Shown here piece after piece: positions 34,913-50,041 of a stretch of DNA of 64,000 bases; position 1 is the first letter of the stretch; each line of letters opens with the position of its first letter. Under the pieces are notes generated by a model, which worked only from the letters and a program-made list of their open reading frames with translations, was not told the DNA's origin and did not search any database. The stretch is taken from the NCBI GenBank assembly GCA_036267355.1, contig DATAWG010000004.1, positions 27,575 to 91,574 of the forward strand, read 5' to 3'. The translations under genes and the position numbers were made by a program. The stretch comes from Pirellulales bacterium. GTDB lineage: Bacteria > Planctomycetota > Planctomycetia > Pirellulales > DATAWG01.

Positions 34913-35683
34913 TCAGCTCGATGGCGTATTCGGCGGGATCGCGGAGCCGGGCGTACCGATGGTCGGTTGGGGATAGACATTTCCGCCTGCGGGCGCGCGA
35001 CTGTTTGGCGGGCCGATCGGGGCCGTGATGCTCGGTTGGCTTGGCGGAAAAATGTAGTTCGGCTGGCCGAGCGGCATCGTGTAGTTCGGCGCGCCGGAAT
35101 AATTCGGCGCTCCAGAATAGTTCGGCATCCCAGGTTGCGGATAATAGCCGGGCGAGGGCAACGCCCCGGCGGCGCTTCCCGGCGGTGGAACCAGCGGCGC
35201 CGGTTGCAAGCTGCGCGGTGGCTTCGGCACGATCCCCTCGGCGGCCTGTTCGGCCTTCACCGCTGCTCGCAGCGCATCGGCTCGACCGGTAAGCTGCTCG
35301 TTCGGAACTGGTATCGCGGGCCGCAGATCGTAGGTCACCACCCGCAGATCTCGGATATGCCCCGGTATGAGATTCTCCGACACAAAATCGGCAGGGAAGT
35401 ATTCATACCACGGCGCGGGGATCGGTTGGTTGATGACCAAGGTTTCGTAGCCGTCTTTCACCAATCGGATCTTGCGGGTTCCGTAGTAGATGAACGACGT
35501 CGCACAGGGAGTGATGCCGATCTCGTAGTCGTCGACATACAGCAGCGCTCCCGGCGGATTGCTGCGGACGATCAATCGGCGTTCGACGCAGCCGGCCTGC
35601 GAGGCGGTGAAGACGATCGCCATCGCCGCGGCAAGGCCGGTGCGCCATCCGATCGCGCTATGCAAACGGTGTAGGATACGCAT
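34913..35683 (-). CDS. PEGA-domain lipoprotein
   Basis: This 256-residue protein has a signal peptide ending in a lipobox-like SQAGC, so it is probably lipid-anchored. A PEGA domain covers about residues 35-80 (RRLIVRSNPPGALLYVDDYEIGITP, then GTRKIRLVKDGYETL). A middle region with GHIRDLRVVTYDLRPAIPVP follows. The last 90 residues are Pro/Asn/Tyr/Gly-rich with tandem PNYSGA units. PEGA domains are common in surface or periplasmic planctomycete proteins; the ligand is unknown. It converges on the carbonic anhydrase gene, 24 bases away. Confidence 0.85.
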   Translation of the reverse strand: MRILHRLHSAIGWRTGLAAAMAIVFTASQAGCVERRLIVRSNPPGALLYVDDYEIGITPCATSFIYYGTRKIRLVKDGYETLVINQPIPAPWYEYFPADFVSENLIPGHIRDLRVVTYDLRPAIPVPNEQLTGRADALRAAVKAEQAAEGIVPKPPRSLQPAPLVPPPGSAAGALPSPGYYPQPGMPNYSGAPNYSGAPNYTMPLGQPNYIFPPSQPSITAPIGPPNSRAPAGGNVYPQPTIGTPGSAIPPNTPSS

Positions 35684-36022
35684 TGCTGAGCGAGCCGAGG
35701 TCGAACGACCGGAAGAAGCTGAATTCGCCTATTTGAGGCGGCGGGAGTATAGTGCCGGCTGTCCCAAGCAGCCAGACCGAAATGGTGCTCAAGCCGCCGA
35801 GCGGAACTCGTGGTGCTTCCGAAAACCGGGTTTTGCCCATCCCACCGGCCTTCGGCGGAATAAACCCACCCGGCGCTATCATCTATTCCGTCGCTGCGAG
35901 GTCAACTAAAATGGTAAATTTAGCAAGCCGATTCGGATGTATTCGCCCTGGCCCCGGGGCTACGATAAGCGTGCCGCCGGCGGACGAAATGCCGCAGGCG
36001 ATTCTTTGCAAACAGGTCCACG
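35684..36022. other. Intergenic region between divergent genes
   Basis: No gene is recognised. On the minus strand a TATACT (35751-35746) could be a -10 box for the PEGA gene, but no good -35 is visible. AT-richer sequence near 35915-35935 may hold control sites for the phosphatase gene. Confidence 0.35.
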
Positions 36023-37351
36023 ATGGAACAAGGGCTGAATTGGAACGACTGCCTTGCGCACGTCGAGGCCACCGATGTCGGCATGCGGCGGTCCAATAAC
36101 CAGGATTCGTACGCCGTGCTATTGGCAAGCGATGCCGATAGTTGGCAGCGTCGTGGGCATGTCTTTCTCGTGGCCGACGGCATGGGGGCACATGCGGCGG
36201 GCGAGTTGGCCAGCAAGATGGCGGCCGACGGCATTCCGCACAATTACTACAAGCTCCGCGAAGAATCTTCGCCCGACGCGATCCGCAAGACGATCAAGCA
36301 AGTCAACGAAGAAATCCATCGCCGCGGCCAGGCAAATGCCGAGTTCCACGGAATGGGCACCACGGCCAGCGTGCTCGTGCTGGTGCCGCAAGGGGCGCTC
36401 GTGGCCCATGTCGGCGATAGCCGCGTCTATCGGCTCCGCGGCGCTCGGATCGAACAGCTTACGTTCGACCATAGCCTCGTGTGGGAGATGACCGCCAGCG
36501 GGCAATACAATCCGAGCATGCCCAATCTGGTTCCCAAGAATATCATCACGCGCTCGCTCGGACCGCACAAAAATGTGCAGGTCGATCTCGAGGGGCCGTT
36601 TCCTCTGGAGGTCGGCGACACATTTTTATTGTGCAGCGATGGATTGTCGGGCTTGGTGAAAGACGAGGAGATGGGTGTCATCATGGGCACGCTGCCGCCG
36701 GCGGAAGCTGCGCAGGTGCTCATCGATTTGGCCAATTTGCGCGGCGGCCCCGACAATATCACCGTGCTGATCATTCGCATTACCGGCCAGGCGATGACGG
36801 CTCGCGCCAATTCGCAAGCCGCGCCGCTGGCGTTGGCCGACGAGCGGGCAGCGCAGGCGGCGCCACCGCCATCGACCGCAAAGTTCTGGTGGGCGGCAGC
36901 CCTTTGTCTCGCGGCGGCGGTCGGGCTGGCAGCGATTGGCTCGACGCTGTTCAACATCTTGGCGGTGGCAGCCGTGATCCTGGCCGTTGTGCTCGGCACC
37001 TGGGCATTCTTGCAACGGCTGGCACCCGAAAAGCCGGTGAATTATTTGGCCCCCGGCGCCCGCTTGGGCCGCGCTCCGTATCGCGCCTGGGATTGTCCGC
37101 CGAACGACGCGATCGTTCGCAATCTGGGCCTGTTGATCGATCAGCTTCGCGAAGCGGCCCGCGACGGCAAATGGTCGGTCGATTGGACGAAGTTCAACGC
37201 CTATAGTGCTCAAGGCAAGGCGGCCATCGATCGCCGCGATTATGCCCAAGCGGTGCGCGAATATGCGCGTGCCCTGCGGTTCATGATGAACGAACTTCGC
37301 AATCAAAACCGTCGCAAGCCGTCCGACGACAGCGACGTACTAACGGCGTAG
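36023..37351 (+). CDS. Membrane-anchored PP2C-type Ser/Thr phosphatase
   Basis: This 442-residue protein has an N-terminal metal-dependent phosphatase domain: VGMRRSNNQDSY, FLVADGMGAH (metal-binding Asp and Gly), HVGDSRVYRL, LLCSDGLSGL and GGPDNITVLI. Two hydrophobic helices at about 288-307 and 309-330 anchor it. A C-terminal domain of about 100 residues is helical, with a TPR-like QGKAAIDRRDYAQAVREYARALRFM. It should remove phosphate from Ser/Thr kinase targets. AGGT lies upstream of the ATG. No Hanks-type kinase is in the window. Confidence 0.92.
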   Translation: MEQGLNWNDCLAHVEATDVGMRRSNNQDSYAVLLASDADSWQRRGHVFLVADGMGAHAAGELASKMAADGIPHNYYKLREESSPDAIRKTIKQVNEEIHRRGQANAEFHGMGTTASVLVLVPQGALVAHVGDSRVYRLRGARIEQLTFDHSLVWEMTASGQYNPSMPNLVPKNIITRSLGPHKNVQVDLEGPFPLEVGDTFLLCSDGLSGLVKDEEMGVIMGTLPPAEAAQVLIDLANLRGGPDNITVLIIRITGQAMTARANSQAAPLALADERAAQAAPPPSTAKFWWAAALCLAAAVGLAAIGSTLFNILAVAAVILAVVLGTWAFLQRLAPEKPVNYLAPGARLGRAPYRAWDCPPNDAIVRNLGLLIDQLREAARDGKWSVDWTKFNAYSAQGKAAIDRRDYAQAVREYARALRFMMNELRNQNRRKPSDDSDVLTA

Positions 37352-37459
37352 CCGGCCCATTACCGGTTGCAGCGGAATGGCTTCCGAATTGGCGGGTGCC
37401 CCTGGGCTAACGCGTCGCGCTATGATGCACACGGCCAGCCGGGCCAGCACACACGCTCG

Positions 37460-37840
37460 TCAAACCGGTCTGCGGCCGGGTGTTGACGGGTCGGGTGTTG
37501 CTCGAAATTGCTCGAGCGCGGCCTTGAGGCGAGCGAGTTCGCAGTGCAATTCGGGCAACGACTCGCCCGCGCCCTTCAAATCTTTATTCCGCGCGTTGTC
37601 TTCGATCCGCGCCGCCACGAGCGAAGCAGGACCCGATCCCACATTGGCTGCCAATCCTTTCAGGCTGTGGGCGGCCCGCTCGACTGCCGCGGGATTGCCG
37701 TCTCGCATGCTGGCTTGCAATTGCTCATAGACCGTAGGGCTGTCTTCGAAAAAGAATCCGATCAGTTCACGGAACAATTCACGGTCGCCATCCAGCCGTT
37801 TCAGCGTGGCCTCCAAGTTGAACGAATCGGTGGCATGCAT
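37460..37840 (-). CDS. HPt domain protein
   Basis: This 126-residue histidine phosphotransfer protein has the phosphorylatable His58 in AAHSLKGLAANVG, with the amphipathic helices LFRELIGFFFEDSPTVYEQLQASM and LPELHCELARLKAALEQF around it. It should relay phosphate between receivers. Candidate partners nearby are the receiver at 41585, the hybrid kinases at 42209 and 48125, and the receiver at 1426; none is adjacent. The ATG at 37840 is chosen because the domain begins there; the longer frame runs through a hairpin. Confidence 0.88.
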   Translation of the reverse strand: MHATDSFNLEATLKRLDGDRELFRELIGFFFEDSPTVYEQLQASMRDGNPAAVERAAHSLKGLAANVGSGPASLVAARIEDNARNKDLKGAGESLPELHCELARLKAALEQFRATPDPSTPGRRPV

Positions 37841-37875
37841 GGATTGCTCTCTGCCGGTTGGCTTCCGCAAACGAC

Positions 37876-37917
37876 CGCGCCCCTTGCCTGCCCGCAAATC
37901 GGGCAGGCAAGGGCGCG
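37876..37917. terminator. Strong GC hairpin between two minus-strand genes
   Basis: The arms CGCGCCCCTTGCCTGCCCG and CGGGCAGGCAAGGGCGCG pair over 18 bases with one bulged C and a 5-base loop. It lies 50 bases after the Cys-rich gene stop and 36 bases before the HPt start. There is no strong T-run, so termination or mRNA protection are both possible. Confidence 0.45.
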
Positions 37918-37969
37918 ACGGACATTTTAGACCTTCGATGAGCGTCCGCAACGAGCGTTGCGGAAACGG

Positions 37970-38632
37970 CTAGCACCCACAGCAACGGCGATGCCGATGA
38001 TGGTGGCGATGCCGACAACCGCCGCATTCGCTTTCGCAGCCACAACTGCTGGCCGCGCAACCACAGCTTGGAGCGGCGCATCCGCAACTTGGGGCGGCGG
38101 CGGCGCATCCGCAGCTCGGGGCCGCGGCGCATCCGCAACTGGGGGCCGCGGCGCCGGCGCAGCCGGAACCATCGCCGCCATAGCCCTGCGGAGCGGTCTG
38201 AGCGGTTTCTCCGCCTGCATAGCCCGGACCGGCTTCTTCGTAGTTCGTCCATTGGCCGTCGTTCCAATACGACCAGCGGTTATCGGGTCCCCAATACCAC
38301 CAGCGGCCATCCGACCAGCGAGTGCGCCAGTCTTCGTTGCGGCCTATTTCGCCGGGCCCGATTTCACCTTCGCGGCGGCCATTTTGCAATTCGCGTCCTT
38401 GCGGAACGTTTACATTTCCCGGCTGATTTGGGCCCGCTTCGTTGCGAATGCCCGCCGCCGGAGCATTGGGTGCGGCGGCTCTGGCTCCCGGGCCTGCCGC
38501 GGGTCCTCCCACGCCCGGACCGCCCGGTCCGCCGTTGTGACCGCCGCGACCTTGGGCCTGCGCCGCACCGGCAGCGAACATGGCAATTGCGATCGCACCA
38601 GCCCAAAAGCTCAAAAACAATCTGACTTTCAT
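37970..38632 (-). CDS. Secreted Cys/His-rich protein with PSCGC repeats
   Basis: This 220-residue protein has a signal peptide (LFLSFWAGAIAIAMFAAGAAQA) and a Gly/Pro/Ala-rich region. A Trp-rich segment, RWWYWGPDNRWSYWNDGQWTNY, lies at about 110-131. The tail has 16 cysteines in about 65 residues. APSCGCAA-like units occur four to five times, followed by CESECGGC, a run of His/Arg (RHRHHHRHR) and CCGC. CxC repeats with a His cluster suggest metal binding or a cross-linked surface protein; this is inferred, and no family was recognised. A strong ribosome binding site (AGGGAGGAA) precedes the ATG. Confidence 0.8.
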   Translation of the reverse strand: MKVRLFLSFWAGAIAIAMFAAGAAQAQGRGGHNGGPGGPGVGGPAAGPGARAAAPNAPAAGIRNEAGPNQPGNVNVPQGRELQNGRREGEIGPGEIGRNEDWRTRWSDGRWWYWGPDNRWSYWNDGQWTNYEEAGPGYAGGETAQTAPQGYGGDGSGCAGAAAPSCGCAAAPSCGCAAAAPSCGCAAPSCGCAASSCGCESECGGCRHRHHHRHRRCCGC

Positions 38633-38901
38633 CTTATTTCCTCCCTTGAAATACAGGATCCGCCTCCTGTCTAGGCCCGGAGCCGATAAAGCAGTGGCTC
38701 ACGGTTGACGGTTGCGCGGGGGAAAAAGCAGACGCCGTGCCGGGAGCCGCCACAAATTCACTAACCGGAAAAAAACCCGCAGCCCACCGCGACGATTCGC
38801 GAAGAAAAATCTCGACAGCAGAGCAACCTGTATGCGACGGCTGAGTCCGCGGGTTCCAGGTTGGGTTTGGCGGTGCCAAAGCCATGCCCGCGCCCAAAAT
38901 G
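38633..38901. other. Intergenic region
   Basis: No gene is recognised. The region carries the leader of the Cys-rich gene and ends in the terminator of the PRC-barrel gene. Confidence 0.4.
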
Positions 38902-38986
38902 AAAAAAGCCGATGCCTCGGCCATGTTCCCATCACTCGAGGCGTTGCACCTCGGTGGCGTTTCGGAACACAGGCCGAAGCATCGGC
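38902..38986 (-). terminator. Rho-independent terminator of the PRC-barrel gene
   Basis: The outer stem arms GCCGATGCCTCGGCC (38908-38922) and GGCCGAAGCATCGGC (38972-38986) pair with one mismatch. An inner hairpin lies within. On the minus strand the stem is followed directly by six T (38907-38902). It lies 31 bases after the stop of the gene at 39018. Confidence 0.85.
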
Positions 38987-39017
38987 GGATCAAGAGGGTC
39001 GCGCTGCTTCGAGCGTT

Positions 39018-39584
39018 TTACTTCGTGTTGGTTGTGGGGGATGTGCGATGGGCGGAACTCGTATTCGTGTTTTCGCCGTAGAATTGCCGCACACTCGTGC
39101 CGTAAGCCGAGTTACCGAAGTCGGGCCAATTCTTCGAATCGAAACCCGGAGCGTTCTTCAACTTGGTTTCACTGACGTCGAGCACGAGGGCAAATTTTTG
39201 ATTGCCGCCCTTGGTCGCCATCTCTTCCGAGCGCAGGTGCGTCCAGGGAATCGCGAAATACTTGTCGCCCATTCCGGCTACGCCGCCGAATGAAAGAACG
39301 GCATAACGAATGTGCCCGTTCGTGGGATTGAAGACGATGTCTTCAATTTTTCCAAGCGACCTGCCTTGCGGATCCTCGACCTTCAGACCGATGGTCTCCG
39401 AAGCCCGCCAAGGCCGCATCGCCACGGCGGTGTGTTCAGCGGCAGTCGAGGACGGATTGGCGACGGCATGGGTCGCGGGCTGGGCCGTCGGGCTCGCTGC
39501 TGCATCATTCGCCGCGCGGGCCGTCGTGGCCAAACTAAACAGACCCACCGCAACGAGTGCGGCCGCAAACAATAATCGTGACAT
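39018..39584 (-). CDS. Exported PRC-barrel domain protein
   Basis: This 188-residue protein has a signal peptide (RLLFAAALVAVGLFSLATTARA) and a low-complexity Ala/Thr/Pro linker. A PRC-barrel domain covers about residues 62-140: SETIGLKVEDPQGRSLGKIEDIVFNPTNGHIRYAVLSFGG, then KYFAIPWTHLR. Such domains in exported proteins are often small stress-related surface modules; the ligand is unknown. A strong ribosome binding site (GGGAGGAA) fixes the start at 39584. It is followed by its own terminator. Confidence 0.88.
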   Translation of the reverse strand: MSRLLFAAALVAVGLFSLATTARAANDAAASPTAQPATHAVANPSSTAAEHTAVAMRPWRASETIGLKVEDPQGRSLGKIEDIVFNPTNGHIRYAVLSFGGVAGMGDKYFAIPWTHLRSEEMATKGGNQKFALVLDVSETKLKNAPGFDSKNWPDFGNSAYGTSVRQFYGENTNTSSAHRTSPTTNTK

Positions 39585-40180
39585 ACTATTCCTCCCGGGC
39601 TTGAAGAAACATCTCTCGACTCGTGAGCCCGACACAGGCTCGAACAGCCGAGTCAATGGTCTGAGACTCCGAGAGTGCAAAAGCAAATCGAATGCCGCTG
39701 AATGCCGCGGCGACTCCGGTCTTTACGCACGCAAGTGAAGAAGCCGGGTAGAGCGCCCAGCCGCCATTCAATTCGTTTCGGAACGTGCGACAATGGAGAT
39801 TATGAAGCCGGTCGCATTTTGCCGGTCGCAACGGCATGAATGTATTGCTGCTTGCCACTGTGGTTGTGCGCAAGTCAGGCGGCCTCTTGCTTGAGAACTC
39901 TGCAAGATTGCAACCATTCGTCACACGCAGACCCGATTCATTGAAGAGTCTCCGCAAAAAGCGGGATTTGCGGGTTGTAACTAAGTGGAATGAGTTCATG
40001 GACTTTCGTGCGGATTTTCGACGGCGTGGGGCTCTCCGCCTTGTCGGTGTTGGATAACATTACAGCGGATTCAAGGTTTTTGCTCGGATCGGACCGCGTT
40101 GTGCTAAAGAAGTCGATTGTGCCCCCACGCCGTTGTGGGGTGCATCGGGGATTCTTCGCAGTATTGGGAGGACAGGAACG
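39585..40180. other. Intergenic region between divergent genes
   Basis: There is no convincing gene in about 600 bases. Near 40122-40139 the leader of the TPR gene has a hairpin CCCCAC-GCCGTT-GTGGGG. A 10-base direct repeat GCCGGTCGCA occurs twice near 39810. Both divergent promoters probably lie here, but none is clear. Confidence 0.35.
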
Positions 40181-41314
40181 ATGTCACGCATACTTTCAGG
40201 CGGCGTTTGGGGGCTGGCTATTGCGGCGATCGCGGCATTTAGTGCTGTTCCCGCCACGGCGGCGTCCTATGGCGGCTCATCTCATATCGTGCTGGTTCGA
40301 GGGGGTGGCGGGGGAGGCGGTGGAGGTGGCGGAGGTGGCGGCCGGGGAGGTTTCGGAGGTGGTGGGCGAGGCGGTTTCGGAGGTAGCGGTTTCTCCGGCG
40401 GCGGGCGCAGCTTCGGCGCGAATGCCGGCGGAGCCCGCTCGTTCGCGAGCCCTTCCGTTTCCGGCAATAACGCACGCACGTTTAGCGGAACCGAAAACCG
40501 CGCCTTCACCGGCAATGCCGGCAATTTTGCTAACGGAAATCGTTCATCCTTTTACCGCGGCAACGGCGGCTATGACGGTTATGGTCGCGGAGGATGGAAC
40601 AATGGCAATTGGGCTTATCGGGGCGGATGGGGTTGGGGCGGCTACGGTTTGGGATGGGGCTGGCCGTGGCTTTTGGGTTATGGGTATGGGTATCCGGGAT
40701 ACTATTATGGTTATGACAACGGTCCCTACTACGATTACTACGGAGACGATTACGACAACGGCGCGGTCCCGCAACAGTATGCCGCTTCGCAAGCTCAGCC
40801 GAATCAAATGACGGCCGACGAAGGTCAGGGCAACCAATACCTCGACGAAGCAGTGCAAAGCTTCCAAAGCGGTGATTTCAAGAATTCAATGCGTATGGCC
40901 GAGCATGCTGTAATCGATTCGCCTCGCGATGCCGAGGCACACGAGTTGATTTCGCTGTCGGCATTTGCCTTGAAGGATTATCGCACCGCGGCCAGCGAAG
41001 CCCATGCAGTAATCGCGCTAGGAGGAGTGCCGAGCTGGGATCAGGTGTATGCCCTCTATCAGAATGTCGATACCTTCACCTCGCAACTCCGGTCGCTGGA
41101 AGACTATGTCAAGGCGCATCCGAAGTCGGCCGAAGGACAGTTTCTCTTGGGGACGATGTATCTGACGACGGGCTACTCTGCTGAGGCTCATGACCATCTG
41201 GCCGATGCCGGCAGGCTGACGCCGAAAGACCAGATCGCTCAGCAACTTATGAAAGGTCCGAGTGGCCAGGCGCCGTCGACCGCGAACCGGCCAGAGGGTC
41301 CCGAGACCAAATAG
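40181..41314 (+). CDS. Secreted Gly/Tyr-rich protein with TPR-like C-terminus
   Basis: This 377-residue protein has a signal peptide (GVWGLAIAAIAAFSAVPATAA) and a run of 14 glycines. Gly/Phe/Asn-rich and then aromatic Gly/Tyr/Trp-rich segments continue to about residue 190, including YYGYDNGPYYDYYGDDYDN. The C-terminal 170 residues look like TPR helices (YLDEAVQSFQSGDFKNSMRMAEHAVIDSPRDAEAHELISLSAFALKDYRTAASEAH). The low-complexity part suggests a surface or matrix protein. GGGAGGA fixes the start at 40181. Its own terminator follows. No name is recognised. Confidence 0.82.
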   Translation: MSRILSGGVWGLAIAAIAAFSAVPATAASYGGSSHIVLVRGGGGGGGGGGGGGGRGGFGGGGRGGFGGSGFSGGGRSFGANAGGARSFASPSVSGNNARTFSGTENRAFTGNAGNFANGNRSSFYRGNGGYDGYGRGGWNNGNWAYRGGWGWGGYGLGWGWPWLLGYGYGYPGYYYGYDNGPYYDYYGDDYDNGAVPQQYAASQAQPNQMTADEGQGNQYLDEAVQSFQSGDFKNSMRMAEHAVIDSPRDAEAHELISLSAFALKDYRTAASEAHAVIALGGVPSWDQVYALYQNVDTFTSQLRSLEDYVKAHPKSAEGQFLLGTMYLTTGYSAEAHDHLADAGRLTPKDQIAQQLMKGPSGQAPSTANRPEGPETK

Positions 41315-41344
41315 GTCCTGGCGAAGGAGAAATCCTGGGTTGTC

Positions 41345-41417
41345 TTCTGGCGCGTCCGGAGTCAAATTTGGTTCCTCATGAGCCAAATTTCCGGCGGCCA
41401 GAAGCCAGCCCTTTTTT
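41345..41417 (+). terminator. Rho-independent terminator of the TPR gene
   Basis: The stem combines TTCTGGC/GCCAGAA, CCGG/CCGG and AAATTTGG/CCAAATTT around a short loop, and is followed by six T at 41412-41417. It lies 30 bases after the stop at 41314. Confidence 0.75.
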
Positions 41418-41584
41418 CTTGCGCCGGCTGGCCGGCTACAAAGCACCAGTGAGGTAGACTTTCGACGTGTTAGGATGCCATTCTTTCGAGCTGGCCGGAC
41501 CGGTCCAAGATTTGCGTATCAGGACTCGGTTTATGTCGTAAACATCCTTGAAATTCGCTGCCTGATGCGAGAGAAAAGGAAAAA

Positions 41585-41962
41585 ATGATGGCGGAAATCA
41601 GGGTGTTGGTGGTCGATGACGATCGGAGCGTCAGCCGCGTCGTCGCCTCCATCTTGAAGGACCGCGGCTACACGGTCGACGTTGCCGATGACGGCAAGTC
41701 GGCGCTCGATCTGGTAGCGCAAAATCACTACCTTCTTGCAGTTCTCGACTATCAAATGCCAGGAATGGACGGGGTCGAGGTTTTTCAAAAAGCTCGGGAG
41801 CTACAACCCGAACTGTTGGGCATCTTTCTAACGGCGTATGCCAATTTGAACACTGTTTTTCCCGCGATTGACGCGGGGATCGAGCGAGTCTTGTCTAAGC
41901 CGCCGTCGAGCGGCGAATTGATACCGGCGATCGAGGAGCTTCTCGGACCGAGCAGGGCCTGA
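41585..41962 (+). CDS. Stand-alone response regulator receiver
   Basis: This is a 125-residue REC domain with no output domain. It has the acidic triad VVDDD, acceptor Asp55 (LAVLDYQMPGMDG), Thr in IFLTAY and Lys in RVLSKPPSSG. It is transcribed in the same direction as the poly-HAMP kinase at 42209, 246 bases upstream, and is a likely partner. AAAGGA precedes the ATG; an ATG three bases later is equally possible. Confidence 0.9.
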   Translation: MMAEIRVLVVDDDRSVSRVVASILKDRGYTVDVADDGKSALDLVAQNHYLLAVLDYQMPGMDGVEVFQKARELQPELLGIFLTAYANLNTVFPAIDAGIERVLSKPPSSGELIPAIEELLGPSRA

Positions 41963-42059
41963 GTTGAGGTTCTTGCAAGCAACTATCGTTGGCAAGAGAT
42001 GGGGTGGCCTGCCGCTAGCGGCCGGTGAACGACCAGTCTGGTCGTTTAGAGACCAAAAC

Positions 42060-42087
42060 TTGCCCACGTGGATCTTGGGTTTATATT
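42060..42087 (+). promoter_or_regulatory. Candidate promoter of the poly-HAMP kinase
   Basis: The -35 TTGCCC (42060-42065), 16-base spacer and -10 TATATT (42082-42087) give a leader of about 120 bases to the ATG at 42209. The match to consensus is moderate at -35 and good at -10. Confidence 0.45.
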
Positions 42088-42208
42088 GGTGCCTCCATTC
42101 AGCTTCCAAGCCTGTCCTAAAGCGGTCCCACGTCTCCGCTTCCGGTGGCCCGAGATTTCCGCCTTCGAATCCTCTTTCGTTTAGCACTACCCATCAAGGG
42201 AATCCCGC

Positions 42209-48121
<5,913 letters not shown>

Positions 48122-48124
48122 TGC

Positions 48125-49873
48125 ATGCCCGCTCTCGATAAGGCCCCGATTCTGCTGGTCGACGATGTGCCGGACAAGCTTTTGGCGATCGGCGCCGTTC
48201 TTGAAGAATTGCAACAGCCGCTGGTCTCCGTTCGCTCGGGAACCGACGCGCTGCGCCAACTGCTGCACCAGGAATTCGCGGTCATCTTGCTCGATGTAAA
48301 CATGCCGGAGCTCGATGGTTTCGAAACCGCGGCCTTGATCCGCCAGCGGAAAAGCAGCGAGCACACGCCGATCATCTTTCTCACCGCCTTCCCCGACGAT
48401 CGCTTCGCGGTGCGCGGTTACCAGCTCGGAGCCGTCGATTTCGTGCTGACGCCGGTGGTGCCCGAAATTCTGCGGGCCAAAGTGTCGGTATTCGTCGATC
48501 TCTATCGCATGACGCTGCAAGTCAAGCGGCAGGCCGCCGAGCATATCGCACTGGTCGAGGAACGCGCCGCTCGCGTTGCCGCCGAAAGGGCCAACCGCGC
48601 CAAAGATGAATTCCTCGCCAATGTCAGCCACGAGTTGCGCACTCCGATGAACGCCATTATCGGCATGACCGATCTGGCGCTGGAAGAGCCGTTGCCCCCG
48701 CTGGTGGACAAATATCTCGGAATGGTGAAGTCGAATGCCCGGCTGCTGTTGGATTTGTTGAACGATATTCTGGATTTCTCGAAATATCGCTCGGGCAAAT
48801 TCGATTTGCGGAGCATTCCGTTCGGCCTGCGAGAAATCATTTTCGAACTGGTCCAGACGTTCGACTATCGCGCCTCGGAAAAAGGTCTGCAGCTCTCGGC
48901 CAGTATCGCGCCGGAGGTGCCCAATCGATTCCTCGGCGATTCGCTACGGCTGCGGCAGGTGCTGATGAATCTGCTCTCGAACGCGGTAAAATTCACGCAC
49001 CAAGGCACGGTCACGATCGAAATCGGCCTTGAATCCGACACGCCCGAGGAAGCGAATCTCCGCTTTGCCGTCGTCGATACGGGGATCGGCATTTCGGCGA
49101 CGGATCAGCAGCACGTGTTCGCGCCGTTCGCTCAGGTGGATTCATCAACCACCCGGCAGCATGGCGGGACCGGATTGGGCCTCTCAATCGCCTCCGATTT
49201 GATCCGCGCCATGGGCGGAAGGCTCGATTTGCACAGCGAGTTGGGAAAAGGAAGCACGTTTTTCTTTGTCGTGCCCATCCGCCACGAACCACAATCGGCT
49301 GCGCCCAATGGCCAGCCTGCCGCCGCGCAATCCGTCGAATCGAGCCGCGATCTTCCGCCGACCGCACAGCACGAACCGGAGGCGAAAGGGGCTGCTGGGA
49401 AGGACACAGCCACAAAACCGGATTACGATCGTCCAACCAAATCGGCCTCCGCGGCCGATTCGCCGTCCGGCAAATTGCGCGTGCTGCTCGTCGAAGATTT
49501 GCCGGCCAACCAGATGCTTGTGGTTCACGTGCTCAAACGGCGCGGACATGAAGTCGAAGTCGCCAAGAATGGCATTCAAGCCGTCGAGCTCGCGTCGCAA
49601 CATCCGTTCGACTTGGTGCTAATGGATTTGCAAATGCCCGACATGGACGGGTTCGAGGCCACGGCGGCGATCCGAGCGTTGCCGCAGGGCGGGCAAATGC
49701 CGATCGTGGCCCTCACGGCTCATGCGCTGCCGGCCGACCGGGATCGATGTCTTGCCGCCGGAATGGACGACTATCTTGCAAAGCCACTGGATATTCGGCA
49801 ATTGGTCGAAGTGGTCGAAGCGAATGCCCATCGCGGCGTGACCACCGGCGCGACGCGCAGCCCGCCATCCTAG
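48125..49873 (+). CDS. Hybrid sensor kinase (REC-HisKA-HATPase-REC)
   Basis: This 582-residue protein has an N-terminal REC with acceptor Asp57 ([13 protein letters not shown]) but Thr109 in place of the conserved Lys (DFVLTPVVP). A coiled linker follows, then HisKA with His169 ([13 protein letters not shown]), HATPase with DTGIGIS and GGTGLGLSI, a low-complexity linker, and a C-terminal REC with Asp501 ([12 protein letters not shown]) and an intact KPLD. It begins 3 bases after the stop of the poly-HAMP kinase, so the two are one transcript. The N-terminal REC probably senses phosphate from the upstream kinase. No DNA-binding output domain is present. Confidence 0.93.
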   Translation: MPALDKAPILLVDDVPDKLLAIGAVLEELQQPLVSVRSGTDALRQLLHQEFAVILLDVNMPELDGFETAALIRQRKSSEHTPIIFLTAFPDDRFAVRGYQLGAVDFVLTPVVPEILRAKVSVFVDLYRMTLQVKRQAAEHIALVEERAARVAAERANRAKDEFLANVSHELRTPMNAIIGMTDLALEEPLPPLVDKYLGMVKSNARLLLDLLNDILDFSKYRSGKFDLRSIPFGLREIIFELVQTFDYRASEKGLQLSASIAPEVPNRFLGDSLRLRQVLMNLLSNAVKFTHQGTVTIEIGLESDTPEEANLRFAVVDTGIGISATDQQHVFAPFAQVDSSTTRQHGGTGLGLSIASDLIRAMGGRLDLHSELGKGSTFFFVVPIRHEPQSAAPNGQPAAAQSVESSRDLPPTAQHEPEAKGAAGKDTATKPDYDRPTKSASAADSPSGKLRVLLVEDLPANQMLVVHVLKRRGHEVEVAKNGIQAVELASQHPFDLVLMDLQMPDMDGFEATAAIRALPQGGQMPIVALTAHALPADRDRCLAAGMDDYLAKPLDIRQLVEVVEANAHRGVTTGATRSPPS

Positions 49874-50041
49874 CGGACCGTCCCGAATTCTTCCACTTCG
49901 CTGCAAGCCCAGCGAAGGCTGTCGGCAATCTCGCCACCTGGCGTCCGCGAACGCAGCCTTCTCTGGATAGCCGCCCAAACCTCCGATCGCTCCCTCGCGT
50001 CCCCTTTTGACGTTGCCACGCCCTCCGATCATACTGTGCCG

